A stretch of DNA of 64,000 nt from Actinomyces sp. UMB0138 (GCF_002849225.1 NZ_PKMC01000001.1:173932-237931), one strand, 5' to 3'. Positions 26,049 through 35,642 are shown, counted from the stretch's first letter. Numbers and translations are program-made. The notes: generated by a model from the sequence alone, not told the origin.

Positions 26049-27110
26049 CTAGTCAGTCCCCGCCGCGGATTCCTTTGGCTTCTCTTCGCGTTTGGGTAGG
26101 GAATCCAAGACGTCAATGGCAAGCTCTAACGAAGAGGAAAGATCTTCTTGCTCCGCCTGCTCCTCTTCTAAATCCTGGTCCTGGTTGGCCTTCTCTTCCA
26201 AGGCGCCCTCGTCTGGAGCCATCTGCGGCTGCTCCTCCGAATCTTCCTCGGCTTTGATCACCGGCAGTTCCGCAGTAATTACCTGAGGCTCCGATGCAGA
26301 CTTAAGCGGTGCCATGCCCTTGATTACCCCAGTTGAGGGGTCATCAGAGCGATGCTGATAGCGCTCAATGGCCTCATCGTGTTCCTCCGCCGCATCATTA
26401 GCCTCTCGACGGACATCAGATTCCAGACTAGAAAGCTCCGTATCCAGCCGGGCCTTCTCGGCCTCCAAATTATTGCGCGCCACCGAATCCCAATCCTCCG
26501 CCATCGGAGAATTGAAAATGGCATTGCGCCCCAGCAGCTTGCGCACAATACGCCGCCGGAAACGACAGTACGCGGCCTCAGGAACATGCGCGTACTCCTC
26601 GCGCACCGCAGCCACATAGTCGCGATAATCCTGCGGATCAGCGGCAAGCATCGACATGTCAGCGTCCAACAACACCTGCTGGTCCACATCGTCCGGGTAA
26701 GACCGGTGCGACTTCATAGAAATAATCAGCCCGCAGATGCGCTCAACCACCGACTCGTCCAAACCGGTCGCCTTCAAAATCTTGGCCGCCGCAGAAGCCG
26801 AAGCTACCTCGTCCTCGCCAACGGCACGTGCATCGTCGCCGTCCTCATAATCCACGAAAACAATGCCATGTAGCCACGCAGCAACACGCAACAAATCAGG
26901 ATCGTGGGTGCACCCCTGCAACTCGTCGATACCGGATAGAACAGCAACCAGGTGCTGCACATTATGGTAGTGACGATTCGGGGAATCCCACTTCGCCAAT
27001 AGCTGCCCCGCCAGCTCTTCGAGCTGTGCGCGATCCAAATCCACGCCAATGTTCGACATGGAACGAGCGAACGCGCCCGGAAGCCATTGCGGAGTTTCAC
27101 TGGAAGTCAT
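26049..27110 (-). CDS. HD-superfamily-like protein with altered HD motif and acidic tail
   Basis: The ATG at 27,110 has GAGG seven bases upstream and gives 353 residues. Residues 1-195 resemble COG4339-type HD phosphohydrolases: 'SPNRHYHNVQHLVAVL', then 'LLRVAAWLHGIVFVDYEDGDD', 'ICGLIISMKSHRSYPDDVDQQVLLDADMSMLAA' and 'AEDWDSVARNNLEAE'. The family's key His-Asp pair reads His-Gly ('WLHGIV'), so metal binding and catalysis may be lost or changed. Residues about 200-250 are a coiled coil, and 265-353 are a low-complexity tail rich in Glu, Asp and Gln. The family has no firmly known substrate. Confidence 0.75.
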   Translation of the reverse strand: MTSSETPQWLPGAFARSMSNIGVDLDRAQLEELAGQLLAKWDSPNRHYHNVQHLVAVLSGIDELQGCTHDPDLLRVAAWLHGIVFVDYEDGDDARAVGEDEVASASAAAKILKATGLDESVVERICGLIISMKSHRSYPDDVDQQVLLDADMSMLAADPQDYRDYVAAVREEYAHVPEAAYCRFRRRIVRKLLGRNAIFNSPMAEDWDSVARNNLEAEKARLDTELSSLESDVRREANDAAEEHDEAIERYQHRSDDPSTGVIKGMAPLKSASEPQVITAELPVIKAEEDSEEQPQMAPDEGALEEKANQDQDLEEEQAEQEDLSSSLELAIDVLDSLPKREEKPKESAAGTD

Positions 27111-27205
27111 AAACAACCTCAAACGACTACGATGACACCGGCTAGCTTATGCCCCAAACGGCAATTTAGCCCAACTTTTGCCATCCGTAGTGGCAAATAT
27201 TGCAG

Positions 27206-28720
27206 TTACGGCACCGTAGGCAAGTACAACCTAACCGTGAGCCCCCCGCCCTCGGTAGTGCGCAATTCGGCACTGCCGTTGTGCGCTTTAGCAATAGCGC
27301 TAACAATGGCAAGCCCCAGACCAGAGCCACCCGTGTTCCGAGTTCTAGAAGTATCAGACCTGTAGAAACGCTTGAATACTTGGGCCCTTTCGTCTTTGGC
27401 AATGCCGGGTCCGTGGTCGCGAACCTCCAACAAAGTCATGCTAGAGCGCGTGCCCACCGCAAATTCGACGGGACTGCCAGGTGGGGTGTACCGCACGGCG
27501 TTGCCCACCAGATTAGCGAGTACCTGCATGATCTGATTGCGATCCACGTGGGCGAAGACAGGTTCGCGCGCAGGATTACCCTCCAAATCAACGATCTCTA
27601 CTTTTCGTTTGCGGTCGAGCGCCCCAAGGTCCGAAGCAGCCAGTTGGACGAGCTCCGTTAGGTCCACGTCCTCGAACTTCAACTTTCGGCCCTCATCTAA
27701 GCGGGCAAGTTTCAGCAGGTCCTCGACTAATTCGCTCATCCTAGAGGCCTCTGACTCGATCCGTCCCATAACGTCCGGCACGCCCTCGGGCGGAACCCCG
27801 CCCATCCGGTACAGCTCGCCGTAACCGCGGATCGCCGCCAAAGGCGTGCGCAGCTCATGGGAAGCGTCAGACACAAACTGGTGCATCTTCTTCTCGGAGG
27901 CCTTCCTGGCAGTGAAAGACTCCTCTAGGTAGGTGAGCATCTTGTTTAGCGACTGCGAAAGGGAACCGACCTCGGTAGTGGGCGGTTCATTGTCAACCCT
28001 TTGCGTCATGTCGCCACCCGCGATCTTGCCCGCCACTGATTCAATTTCGCGCAGAGGACGAAGCGAACGACGCACCAGGTAAAAGGCGGCAAGTGCCCCA
28101 GCTGCTGCGATCAAAAGCGAAGAAAACAGCAGGTACAGGGAAGTGCGGTAAATAGTCTGTGACACGCCCGCCAAAGGGAGGGCGACCGTTGCCACCCCCA
28201 CCGGAATATCCGCCCGGTAAAGCGGTACGGCCACAGCGCGCCAGGCGATTCCAATTTTTGAAGACGGAACCGTGATCGGCTGAGTCATATGCGCATCATC
28301 TAATTCGTTGAACGAAAGCAGCTCGCCGGTTTCGGGGACGCCGAACTGCTGCCGCGTGGCAGAAGTGATGATGACCTGGCCTTTGGCCTGCTGTTTGCCG
28401 TGCCGTTCGCCATATTCCAGACGCACGTAGTAATTCGACGGCAATTCCGGATCCGTCCTCATATCGAGCGTAGGGGATATGGCCGTCACCTGGCGTTGCG
28501 CCGTAGAGATCAATTCGTGGTCGACCTGTCCGACCAAGTGAGATTGCAAAATGCCCAGCATCGAGGCACCAGCGAGTACCAGCCCAACCGTGATCAGCGA
28601 GGTAGTAACTGTGACGAGGCGGAAAGTAAGGGGAGTGGAGTGCCAGCGCAAGCGAAGATTTCGCAGGAGGGCGACGTCAGCGTTTTCTCTCTTGGTCCGC
28701 CGTTTCCGGGCGTTTCTCAT
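27206..28720 (-). CDS. Sensor histidine kinase
   Basis: The 504-residue membrane kinase has a basic N-terminus, helix 1 near residues 35-58 ('LVTVTTSLITVGLVLAGASML'), an extracellular sensor of about 130 residues, helix 2 near 197-217, then HAMP ('RRSLRPLREIESVAGKIAGGD'). The H-box is 'FVSDASHELRTPLAAIRGY', the N-box 'LANLVGNAVRYTPPGS', and the G-boxes 'DHGPGI' and 'GGSGLGLAIVSAI'. It resembles the TcrY/TrcS-like actinobacterial group. It overlaps its response regulator by four bases. The signal is unknown. Confidence 0.95.
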   Translation of the reverse strand: MRNARKRRTKRENADVALLRNLRLRWHSTPLTFRLVTVTTSLITVGLVLAGASMLGILQSHLVGQVDHELISTAQRQVTAISPTLDMRTDPELPSNYYVRLEYGERHGKQQAKGQVIITSATRQQFGVPETGELLSFNELDDAHMTQPITVPSSKIGIAWRAVAVPLYRADIPVGVATVALPLAGVSQTIYRTSLYLLFSSLLIAAAGALAAFYLVRRSLRPLREIESVAGKIAGGDMTQRVDNEPPTTEVGSLSQSLNKMLTYLEESFTARKASEKKMHQFVSDASHELRTPLAAIRGYGELYRMGGVPPEGVPDVMGRIESEASRMSELVEDLLKLARLDEGRKLKFEDVDLTELVQLAASDLGALDRKRKVEIVDLEGNPAREPVFAHVDRNQIMQVLANLVGNAVRYTPPGSPVEFAVGTRSSMTLLEVRDHGPGIAKDERAQVFKRFYRSDTSRTRNTGGSGLGLAIVSAIAKAHNGSAELRTTEGGGLTVRLYLPTVP

Positions 28721-29418
28721 TCTTCCCGCATGATGTAGCCGACACCGCGCCGGGTGTGGATAATTTCGCCGGAAGAGCCAGCTACATCCAGTTTGCGGCG
28801 GAGGTAACTGATGTAGGATTCAACGATCGCGGCTTCTCCGTCCCAGTCGTATTCCCAAACGTGGTCCAAGATCTGCATTTTCGAGACGACCCGGCCTTCG
28901 TTGAGCATCAGGTAGCGGAGCAGCTTGAATTCTGTGGGGGACAGGTCGACTAGCGTTCCGGCACGGTGAACTTCGTGTGCGTCCTCGTCTAAAGTAATGT
29001 CCCCAACGCGCATTTTGGGTTCGTCCGCGACGGTGGTCTTGGTGCGGCGTAGTATCGCCCGGATGCGGGCGACGACCTCTTCGAGGCCGAAGGGCTTGGT
29101 CACGTAGTCGTCTCCGCCAACGGTGAGGCCCTGGATTTTGTCTTGCATGTCATCGCGGGCGGTCAAGAACAGGACCGGCATCTGTAGCCCTGCTTCGCGC
29201 AGGTGCCGGGTGACGGCGAAGCCGTCCATGTCGGGCATCATGACGTCGAGGACGATCAGGTCTGGCTTATATTCCTTGGCAGCGCGGAGTCCTGTGGCGC
29301 CGTCGGCTGCAATTTCGACGTCGAATCCGGCGAAACGCAGTGAGGAGGCGAGCAGGTCGCGGATATTGGGCTCGTCGTCGACTACTAACAGTTTGGCTTC
29401 GGACTGGTTTTGATCCAT
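28717..29418 (-). CDS. OmpR-family response regulator
   Basis: The ATG at 29,418 gives 233 residues; another in-frame ATG at 29,436 is possible, and neither has a strong ribosome-binding site. The receiver domain (7-120) has the acidic pair 'VVDDEP', phospho-acceptor Asp in 'LIVLDVMMPDMDG', Thr in 'LFLTARDD' and Lys in 'VTKPFG'. A winged-helix domain follows ('LSPTEFKLLRYLMLNEGRVVSKMQIL', 'YISYLRRKL', 'IIHTRRGVGYIM'). It is co-transcribed with the sensor kinase downstream. Two copies of the 14-mer lie about 100 and 145 bases upstream. Confidence 0.95.
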   Translation of the reverse strand: MDQNQSEAKLLVVDDEPNIRDLLASSLRFAGFDVEIAADGATGLRAAKEYKPDLIVLDVMMPDMDGFAVTRHLREAGLQMPVLFLTARDDMQDKIQGLTVGGDDYVTKPFGLEEVVARIRAILRRTKTTVADEPKMRVGDITLDEDAHEVHRAGTLVDLSPTEFKLLRYLMLNEGRVVSKMQILDHVWEYDWDGEAAIVESYISYLRRKLDVAGSSGEIIHTRRGVGYIMREE

Positions 29419-29516
29419 AAAACCAATTTTACCCATGCAGCTGAACGATCGCTGGATGGGGCCTGTAAGAGCGCGAAGTATAGTCCCAGGTGGGCTGCCC
29501 CTCCGCCGCAAATTGG

Positions 29517-29574
29517 AGTGAACGTACACTTAAATCCGGGCTGGTTTTTCGGGTCAGCGGAGTGAACGTACACT
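29517..29574 (+). repeat. 14-mer AGTGAACGTACACT, two copies 44 bases apart
   Basis: Exact copies are at 29,517-29,530 and 29,561-29,574, in the divergent region between the response regulator and the PH-domain operon. They are the leftmost copies in the window. Confidence 0.95.
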
Positions 29575-29621
29575 CCAAAAGCTAGGTTGCGGCTGCCCCG
29601 CGTCTCGCCAATACTTTAACT

Positions 29622-30161
29622 ATGACTGATGCACCTCAAAGCCGTATTGAACAGCCGATGCGAGCGGCCGGGGCCAACGGCGACCCCTTCACTCCTGCGG
29701 GAGCGCAGTTCCATCCAGTATCCATGAAGCTGTGGAAGGCAAGGCTGGCAGGAGCCCTCATGGTGCCCGTCCCCCTGCTAATAGCGCTGATTGCTATCAC
29801 CATCTTGGCTCACCAGCCACTACTGTGGATCGGCGTAGCCGCGCTGGTTGCCTTCATCGCATGGCTGACATGGCTGATCCCAAGGCAGGTACGTGCCATA
29901 GGTTGGGCAGCTACTAATGACGAACTCCTGATCCGCCGTGGCATCATGTTCAAATCCATGTGCGCAGTACCGTACGGGCGCATGCAATTCGTCGACCTAA
30001 ACGAAGGCCCACTAGACCGATGGATGGGCATTGCTTCCGTCAAACTGCACACCGCTGCAGCCACCACCGACGCGAACATTCCTGGCCTCCCCAAAGAAGA
30101 CGCAATCCTGCTGCGTGACCGCCTGTCCGCCCTCGGCAATGCGGAGATGGCCGGTCTATGA
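29622..30161 (+). CDS. Bacterial PH-domain membrane protein (YdbS-like)
   Basis: The 179-residue protein has a hydrophilic N-terminus, two membrane helices near residues 42-85 ('LAGALMVPVPLLIALIAITILA', 'LLWIGVAALVAFIAWLTWL') and a bPH_2 domain ('AIGWAATNDELLIRRGIMFKSMCAVPYGRMQFVDLNEGPLDR' over residues 90-135, in pieces). The motif of a 'G....' strand, 'vPy.RiQ.vd...gpl.R..Gla.v.l.TA' is characteristic. YdbS/YdbT-type pairs are membrane proteins of unclear role. It overlaps the next gene by four bases. Confidence 0.85.
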   Translation: MTDAPQSRIEQPMRAAGANGDPFTPAGAQFHPVSMKLWKARLAGALMVPVPLLIALIAITILAHQPLLWIGVAALVAFIAWLTWLIPRQVRAIGWAATNDELLIRRGIMFKSMCAVPYGRMQFVDLNEGPLDRWMGIASVKLHTAAATTDANIPGLPKEDAILLRDRLSALGNAEMAGL

Positions 30162-31726
30162 GCGTCCAGGAAGAAGTACGCGCCGACCAATGGCGTAAAG
30201 TCCACCCGCTCTCTCCATTACTAAATGGAGGAGCCGCCCTCACCACTTTCCTCGGGGTCGTCCTGTTCGGAAACCTACAGGTGCTTTCGGAAGCCGCCCA
30301 GTACTTAGATGGAAAATTTAGCGTCGGCTTGGTCATTCTGATTGTCTCGGGGGCAGTAGTAGCCCTTATTTTAGCGCTACTTTGCTTCACGTACTTGCAG
30401 TGGCGAAACACCTTCTACGCAGTAACTGACGAAGCTGTGCACTTTCGCCACGGCGTCATTTTCAAAGCCCACAGGCGCGCCCCACTCGACCGCGTGCAGT
30501 CGGTAGACATTTCGCGCTCACTACTGTCGCGCGTGCTAGGACTTGCCGAAATAAGAGTGGAGTCTGCTGGCGGCCCGGGGTCATCGGTGAAAATCCAGTA
30601 TCTTTCTGTGGGGAAAGCCGAGGACGTACGACGCGAAATACTGCACCGAGAAGAGATACAGAACGAAGAGGTGTTAGAGGGCGAGGAGAATGCGGGCTCA
30701 GCAACCGAAGATTCGGGGATTGCCCATTCAGGAGTAATTGGCGCGGAGTATAAGGGGCCTAACTTCCAGCCATGGGAACTATACAAACTGGACTTACCCA
30801 TCTTCCTTGGGGGCATGGTGCGCTCGGTAGGGATCATTATTGCCGTGGTCACCATATTGGGGTTCGTAGTTGGGGCGATCGTGCTGGTGAGTATCCTCGG
30901 CGCCTCAGAATTTGCGATTGCTCTTGGAGGCATCCAGTTCATAATCTCCATCGTCGTTGCTATTGCGGGTATAGGCTCTGCGGTATGGGGGCGAGTGAAT
31001 TCTGAATACGGTTTCACTGCCGCAGTAACGAGTGCGGGCATCCGCATTACCCGAGGTCTAACGAAGCAGATTTCCCAAACTATACCGCCGGGGCGCATAC
31101 ACGCCGTGCGGTTGCAGCAGCCACTGCTGTGGCGGTCCAAGGACTGGTGGCGAGTATCCGCAGTGCAAGCAGGCGTAGGCCAAACTGCTCAAGCGGCAAA
31201 AGAGGCTTCAAGCGAGGGCGGTCGTGGTAAGGTCACCATGTTGCCAACGGGGACCCGGGACCAGGCGCTTAGGGCGCTCTGGCTTGTAGTCCGTGACCTT
31301 GGAATAGACGATCCTGACGCGTTCTTGGAAGAAGCTCTAACGGGTAGTGGGGAAGGAAAATACTTCACTCCTGTGGGGAGGAAAGTACGCCTACTAGATC
31401 CGCTCACGTACAACCGCAAGTCCGTGTTCATCACCGACACGGTAGTAGCGGTTCGCGACGGCCGGATTACTAGAACACTCGACATCATCCCGCATGAGCA
31501 CGCCCAATCTGTCACTGCGAAGCAGGGCCCGTTAGAACGCTGGCTCAACGTGGGCAACATGCGTTTGGACCTAGTTTTCAACTCAACGGGGATGGGCGAA
31601 GTAAAACATCTCTCCGAGGAGGTACTATCCGCCGCCGTCATGCAACAGGCAGAGCTAGCCAGGCTGCGGCGCGGTGAAGAACCGATGGAGGAGTGGCAAA
31701 AGCGCATGGCGAGGTCCTCCGCATGA
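30158..31726 (+). CDS. Bacterial PH-domain membrane protein (YdbT-like)
   Basis: The 522-residue product has a pair of membrane helices near residues 20-90, a first bPH_2 domain (about 85-160, 'GVIFKAHRRAPLDRVQSVDISRSLLSR'), another pair of helices near 220-290, a second PH domain ('GLTKQISQTIPPGRIHAVRLQQPLLW', about 305-340) and a third near 410-490 ('RTLDIIPHEHAQSVTAKQGPLERWL'). This triple layout is that of YdbT. It is coupled to the YdbS-like gene by an ATGA overlap and to the DUF2520 gene by another. Confidence 0.85.
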   Translation: MSVQEEVRADQWRKVHPLSPLLNGGAALTTFLGVVLFGNLQVLSEAAQYLDGKFSVGLVILIVSGAVVALILALLCFTYLQWRNTFYAVTDEAVHFRHGVIFKAHRRAPLDRVQSVDISRSLLSRVLGLAEIRVESAGGPGSSVKIQYLSVGKAEDVRREILHREEIQNEEVLEGEENAGSATEDSGIAHSGVIGAEYKGPNFQPWELYKLDLPIFLGGMVRSVGIIIAVVTILGFVVGAIVLVSILGASEFAIALGGIQFIISIVVAIAGIGSAVWGRVNSEYGFTAAVTSAGIRITRGLTKQISQTIPPGRIHAVRLQQPLLWRSKDWWRVSAVQAGVGQTAQAAKEASSEGGRGKVTMLPTGTRDQALRALWLVVRDLGIDDPDAFLEEALTGSGEGKYFTPVGRKVRLLDPLTYNRKSVFITDTVVAVRDGRITRTLDIIPHEHAQSVTAKQGPLERWLNVGNMRLDLVFNSTGMGEVKHLSEEVLSAAVMQQAELARLRRGEEPMEEWQKRMARSSA

Positions 31727-32532
31727 GCGCCCAGTCTCGCCTCCGGATAGCCGTGGTGGGGGCGGGGAAGGCAGGATGCGTCCTCGGCTCAGCCCTGCGT
31801 GCCAGTGGACACGAAATCGTTGGGGTTACGCCCGCCTCTGACACAGACCGGGTAGAAGCAATGCTGCCGGGGGTACCTATCCTAGATGCAGATAAGTTGG
31901 TACCTCAGGCAGACCTGGTGTTGCTCACCGTGCCCGACTCGCTCATTGCGGAGGTGTGCCAAGGATTGACGGAACTAGGAGTGATCAGATCTGGGCAGAT
32001 CGTGGTGCATGCCGCCATGGCAGGCCTCCGCGTCCTGCAGAGCGCTTCCGCTGTGGGAGTGTTACCGCTATCTATCCACCCGGTAATATCTTTGACCGGC
32101 ACCTCCATCGACCTCTCGCGGATGCAGGATCGGCCCATAATCGTAACCGCTCCGGCGCCGCTGCTGCCGATCGCGCAGGCGCTCGCGGTGGAACTTGGCG
32201 GCAGCCCAATTCCCGTTGCCGAGGACGACCGCCCTCTTGTGGCCGCGGCTCTGACGCATGCTAGCGCACACGTTGCTACCGTATTAGAGCAAGCCAAAGC
32301 TTTACTGTCCATGGCTGGTTTGGACAATCCTGAAGCGATGCTAGAGGGAATTGATGAGGTGCCTCAGGTAGAACGGATCGGCACTCCTGCGGCGCTTGCA
32401 GCTATTACTCGCGCTGAACAGGCCGCCCTCGCGCTGGGAGCAGACCCGGATAATAGGGATCTTACTCCGAATATTAACGGCGTTGCGGAAGCGTATAAGC
32501 TGCTTTCTGAACAAACTAAGGAAAGGCAATGA
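31723..32532 (+). CDS. Rossmann-like DUF2520 domain protein
   Basis: The ATG at 31,723 overlaps the previous stop and gives 269 residues. An N-terminal dinucleotide-binding fold is clear ('LRIAVVGAGKAGCVLGSALRASGHEI', then 'DLVLLTVPDSLI'), with 'LPLSIHPVISLTG' and a C-terminal helical DUF2520 domain ('DDRPLVAAALTHASAHVATVLEQAKALL'). It resembles ketopantoate reductase-like proteins and is often next to panC in actinobacteria. A role as reductase for ketopantoate has been proposed by context only. It overlaps panC by four bases. Confidence 0.85.
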   Translation: MSAQSRLRIAVVGAGKAGCVLGSALRASGHEIVGVTPASDTDRVEAMLPGVPILDADKLVPQADLVLLTVPDSLIAEVCQGLTELGVIRSGQIVVHAAMAGLRVLQSASAVGVLPLSIHPVISLTGTSIDLSRMQDRPIIVTAPAPLLPIAQALAVELGGSPIPVAEDDRPLVAAALTHASAHVATVLEQAKALLSMAGLDNPEAMLEGIDEVPQVERIGTPAALAAITRAEQAALALGADPDNRDLTPNINGVAEAYKLLSEQTKERQ

Positions 32533-33386
32533 TGGATCCTCAGCTCGTGTACACGGGATCAGAGCTACGTCAGGCGTTACAGGATAAGCATGGCCAGGTT
32601 GGGCTGGTCATGACTATGGGCGCGTTGCACGAGGGGCACCTGGATTTGGTTCGTGCAGCTCGTAAAGCCAATGACGTGGTGGTGGTTTCGATCTTTGTGA
32701 ACCCGATACAGTTCGCGCCAGAGGAGGACTACGGGGCCTATCCACGTGACCTGCAGCAGGATGTGCAGGCCCTTTCCAAAGTGGGGGCGGACGTGGTGTT
32801 TGCGCCCTCGCCGGAAACGATGTACCCCAATGGGCAGCCGCAAATTTCTTTCCAGGTTGGTCAGGTTGGGGCTAACTACGAGGGCGCTGCCCGGCCCACC
32901 CACTTCGCTGGGGTAGTGCAGATCGTGTCTAAGGTGTTCAACTTGGTGCGCCCGCATCGGGCCTATTTTGGGCAGAAGGATGCGCAGCAGTTGGCGGTTG
33001 TAAGGCAGCTCGTACGGGATTTGGACTATCCCATTCGGATTGAGGCAATCCCTATCCGGCGGGAACCTAGCGGATTGGCGCTTTCTTCCAGAAATGCCTA
33101 TCTCAGCCCCGAAGAACACGAGCAGGCCACTGCGCTAAATAAGGCCTTGACAGCTGGGCTTCAGGCAGCGGCCGCGACGGGATCTGCGACCAGCGTGTTG
33201 GAAACGACCAAGGCAGTCCTTGAGCAGGCGCCGGGAGTGCAGACCGAATATGTGGCTCTGGTTGACCCCAATACTATGGAAGAGGTGCGGGAAGGCCAGA
33301 AGGTGACTGCAACGCTAATGTTGGCAGCGCGGGTAGGCTCGACCAGACTAATCGACAACACGTTAGTGGTGTTGGGCCCGCGCTAG
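32529..33386 (+). CDS. panC: Pantothenate synthetase
   Basis: The 285-residue enzyme condenses pantoate with beta-alanine using ATP, the last step of vitamin B5 synthesis. Motifs: 'MTMGALHEGHLDLVR' (HIGH-like), 'SIFVNPIQFAPEEDY', 'FAGVVQIVSKVFNLV', 'FGQKDAQQLAVV' and 'LALSSRNAYLS' (KMSKS-like). AAGGAAAGGCAATG provides the ribosome-binding site. With coaA at 38,471 the window holds two steps towards coenzyme A. Confidence 0.97.
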   Translation: MMDPQLVYTGSELRQALQDKHGQVGLVMTMGALHEGHLDLVRAARKANDVVVVSIFVNPIQFAPEEDYGAYPRDLQQDVQALSKVGADVVFAPSPETMYPNGQPQISFQVGQVGANYEGAARPTHFAGVVQIVSKVFNLVRPHRAYFGQKDAQQLAVVRQLVRDLDYPIRIEAIPIRREPSGLALSSRNAYLSPEEHEQATALNKALTAGLQAAAATGSATSVLETTKAVLEQAPGVQTEYVALVDPNTMEEVREGQKVTATLMLAARVGSTRLIDNTLVVLGPR

Positions 33387-33429
33387 CTCGCACAACGAAC
33401 GAATTCCCAGAGCACGGAAGGAATGGGAC

Positions 33430-35595
33430 ATGCCTTTGAAGACCAACGCTCTTTATTACGGCGGCGATTACAACCCGGAACAGTGGGATCGCCAGACCAT
33501 CGAGCAGGACATTCCCCTAATGCGGGAAGCCGGAGTGAATATGGCAACCGTGAACGTGTTCGCTTGGGGAGAGCTAGAAGCAGACGAGGGGTGCTGGGAC
33601 GAGGAGGCGTTCTCTAGGCTGGCAGAACGCATTGATGCGCTTGGGAAAGCGGGTATTAGTGTCGATTTAGCAACGGGAACTGCCGCCCCACCAGCATGGA
33701 TGGCACATAAGTACCCGGATTCACTGCCGGTAGATCGGCAGGGGGTAAGGCTAGGATTCGGGTCTAGACAGGGGTACTGCCTGTCCTCTCCGGAATATCG
33801 GGCGGGCGTGGTCCGGCTTTCCCGCGAGATAGCCACGCGTTTCGGCAGTCACGAGGCCGTCGCCCTCTTCCACATAAACAACGAGTATGGCTGCCATATT
33901 CACGAATGCTTCTGTGAACGTTGCGCCGGCGAATTCCGGCAATGGCTGCAGCAGAAATACGGGTCGATCGAGGAACTGAACCACGCTTGGGGCTGTGCTT
34001 TCTGGTCACAGCGCCGCCGCAATTTTGAGCAGGTGGAGCCGCCGCGAGCAACGCCTACCTTCCACAATCCCGCGCATCTGGCCGACTGGCGGCGCTTCAG
34101 CAATGAGCAGATGCTAAAACTGTTTCGCCTAGAGAAGGAACAGCTGCAGGCGCGCGCTCCACAAATTCCGATTACCACTAATTTCATGGGATATTTCCCG
34201 CCAGTCGATTACCGGCAGTGGGCGCGCGAGGTGGACGTAGTCTCTAATGATGAATACCCAGATCCGGCAGACCCGGCTGCCATTGCAGAACAGGCGTGGT
34301 CGGCTGACATGCAGCGCGGCTACAAGGGCCAGCCTTGGCTAATCATGGAACAGGCGCCAGGCGTCGTGCAGTGGCGCGCCGCGAATGCCTCGAAGAGGCC
34401 GGGGCAGTGGGCTCTGTGGTCCCTATCCCAGATTGCTAGGGGAGCTGACGGGGCACTCTGCTTCCAGTGGCGCCAAAGTGAGGCAGGGGCAGAGACTTGG
34501 CATGGCGCCATGGTGCCGCACTACGGTACTGCAGGGTCCCACTGGAAAGAAATGGTCGACCTCGGAACCAAATTGGCGAATCTTTCACCCGTGGCCGGCA
34601 CGCAGGTTCAGGCCGAGGTGGCGGTCATGGTGGACTGGGAGAGCGAGATTATCCGCTCAACCTCTATTGGGCCGGTTCCACATTCGTGGATGGGCCAGGC
34701 GCGAGTGTGGCATAGGAGCCTATTTGAGGCAGGAATAACCGCCGACGTCGTTGGTGTCGACGCCGACCTAAGCCAATACCGCATGGTGATCGTGGCGGAC
34801 CTAGCCGCTCCTGATGCCATCCTTGGAAAGAAATTGGAGGAATTTGTCGAGGGCGGAGGCCAGCTAATTGGCACTACCGGCACGGGACGGTTCACTCCGG
34901 AAGGCAAGGCTGCCTTAGGGGGATACCTGGGAGTGTTGTCGTCCCTCTTTGGGGTGAATGTCGAGGGGACCGTGTACGGAGTAAACGCTGCGGAAACGGC
35001 AGTGGTGGCCGAGGGCGTGAATGAACACCTGGGTGGCTCTACTCCGCAAGGCGCCCCAGACGGAAATCCGGACCCGCGCGTTTGCCGTATTACGGCTGCA
35101 GTAGGCGCGCCTGCTGCGGCGCGATACGTAGGCATCGAGCCGGTCGATCCAGCCCTAGAGCGAGCCATGGACAGTCTGTGCGAAGTACGCCCGGCACTGC
35201 GCGGCAAGACCAGGGCGGACTCCATAGAGGTCGAAGATGCCACCCCAATCGCGTTCTTCACAGACGGCATTGCCACCGACCTGAACGGAAAGGCTGCCAT
35301 CACGCGCCGGAAAGTTGGGAAGGGGCAGGCGTGGTATGTAGGTACAGACCTAGACCTAGCAGGTAGGGCCGGAGTGCTCGCCCTCGTCGGCGCGCATGCC
35401 CGGGTGCGGCCCGTCCTCCCCGGAGCCCCCGCGGGCGTGGAAGCGGTAAAGCGAGGCAAAGTGCTCTTCGTGCTGAATCACGCGGACAAGGCTGCAGAGC
35501 TGAGTGGAATGGTGGGAACAGATCTGCTGAGCGCCACCCAACTAAGCGGGCACGTGGTGGTTCCCCCACGCTCTGCCATCGCACTCTGGCAGTGA
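33430..35595 (+). CDS. GH42 beta-galactosidase
   Basis: The 721-residue cytoplasmic enzyme hydrolyses beta-galactosides. The TIM barrel (1-390) starts 'ALYYGGDYNPEQWDR' and has the acid/base Glu in 'FHINNEYGCHIHECFC' and the nucleophile Glu in 'WLIMEQAPGVVQW'. The cysteine cluster 'CHIHECFCERC' is the zinc site of many GH42 enzymes. A trimerisation domain follows (about 395-610) and a small C-terminal beta domain ends at 'VVPPRSAIALW'. No transporter or regulator gene is adjacent, so the substrate (lactose or galacto-oligosaccharides) is inferred. GGAAGG precedes the ATG. Confidence 0.95.
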   Translation: MPLKTNALYYGGDYNPEQWDRQTIEQDIPLMREAGVNMATVNVFAWGELEADEGCWDEEAFSRLAERIDALGKAGISVDLATGTAAPPAWMAHKYPDSLPVDRQGVRLGFGSRQGYCLSSPEYRAGVVRLSREIATRFGSHEAVALFHINNEYGCHIHECFCERCAGEFRQWLQQKYGSIEELNHAWGCAFWSQRRRNFEQVEPPRATPTFHNPAHLADWRRFSNEQMLKLFRLEKEQLQARAPQIPITTNFMGYFPPVDYRQWAREVDVVSNDEYPDPADPAAIAEQAWSADMQRGYKGQPWLIMEQAPGVVQWRAANASKRPGQWALWSLSQIARGADGALCFQWRQSEAGAETWHGAMVPHYGTAGSHWKEMVDLGTKLANLSPVAGTQVQAEVAVMVDWESEIIRSTSIGPVPHSWMGQARVWHRSLFEAGITADVVGVDADLSQYRMVIVADLAAPDAILGKKLEEFVEGGGQLIGTTGTGRFTPEGKAALGGYLGVLSSLFGVNVEGTVYGVNAAETAVVAEGVNEHLGGSTPQGAPDGNPDPRVCRITAAVGAPAAARYVGIEPVDPALERAMDSLCEVRPALRGKTRADSIEVEDATPIAFFTDGIATDLNGKAAITRRKVGKGQAWYVGTDLDLAGRAGVLALVGAHARVRPVLPGAPAGVEAVKRGKVLFVLNHADKAAELSGMVGTDLLSATQLSGHVVVPPRSAIALWQ

Positions 35596-35613
35596 GTTAT
35601 TAGCCACACCGCT

Positions 35614-35642
35614 TTGAAACGAGAGGGCAGGCCAGTTACTAT
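35614..35642 (+). promoter_or_regulatory. Promoter of the rplM-rpsI operon
   Basis: TTGAAA (35,614-35,619) and TACTAT (35,637-35,642) are separated by 17 bases, close to the sigma-70 consensus. A leader of about 130 bases lies before rplM and could hold a ribosomal-protein feedback site. Confidence 0.65.

Noticed and set aside
34608..35459. 283-codon minus-strand frame inside the GH42 gene
   Set aside because: Its composition (Pro, Ser, Ala, Arg) is that of an antisense shadow of GC-rich codons.
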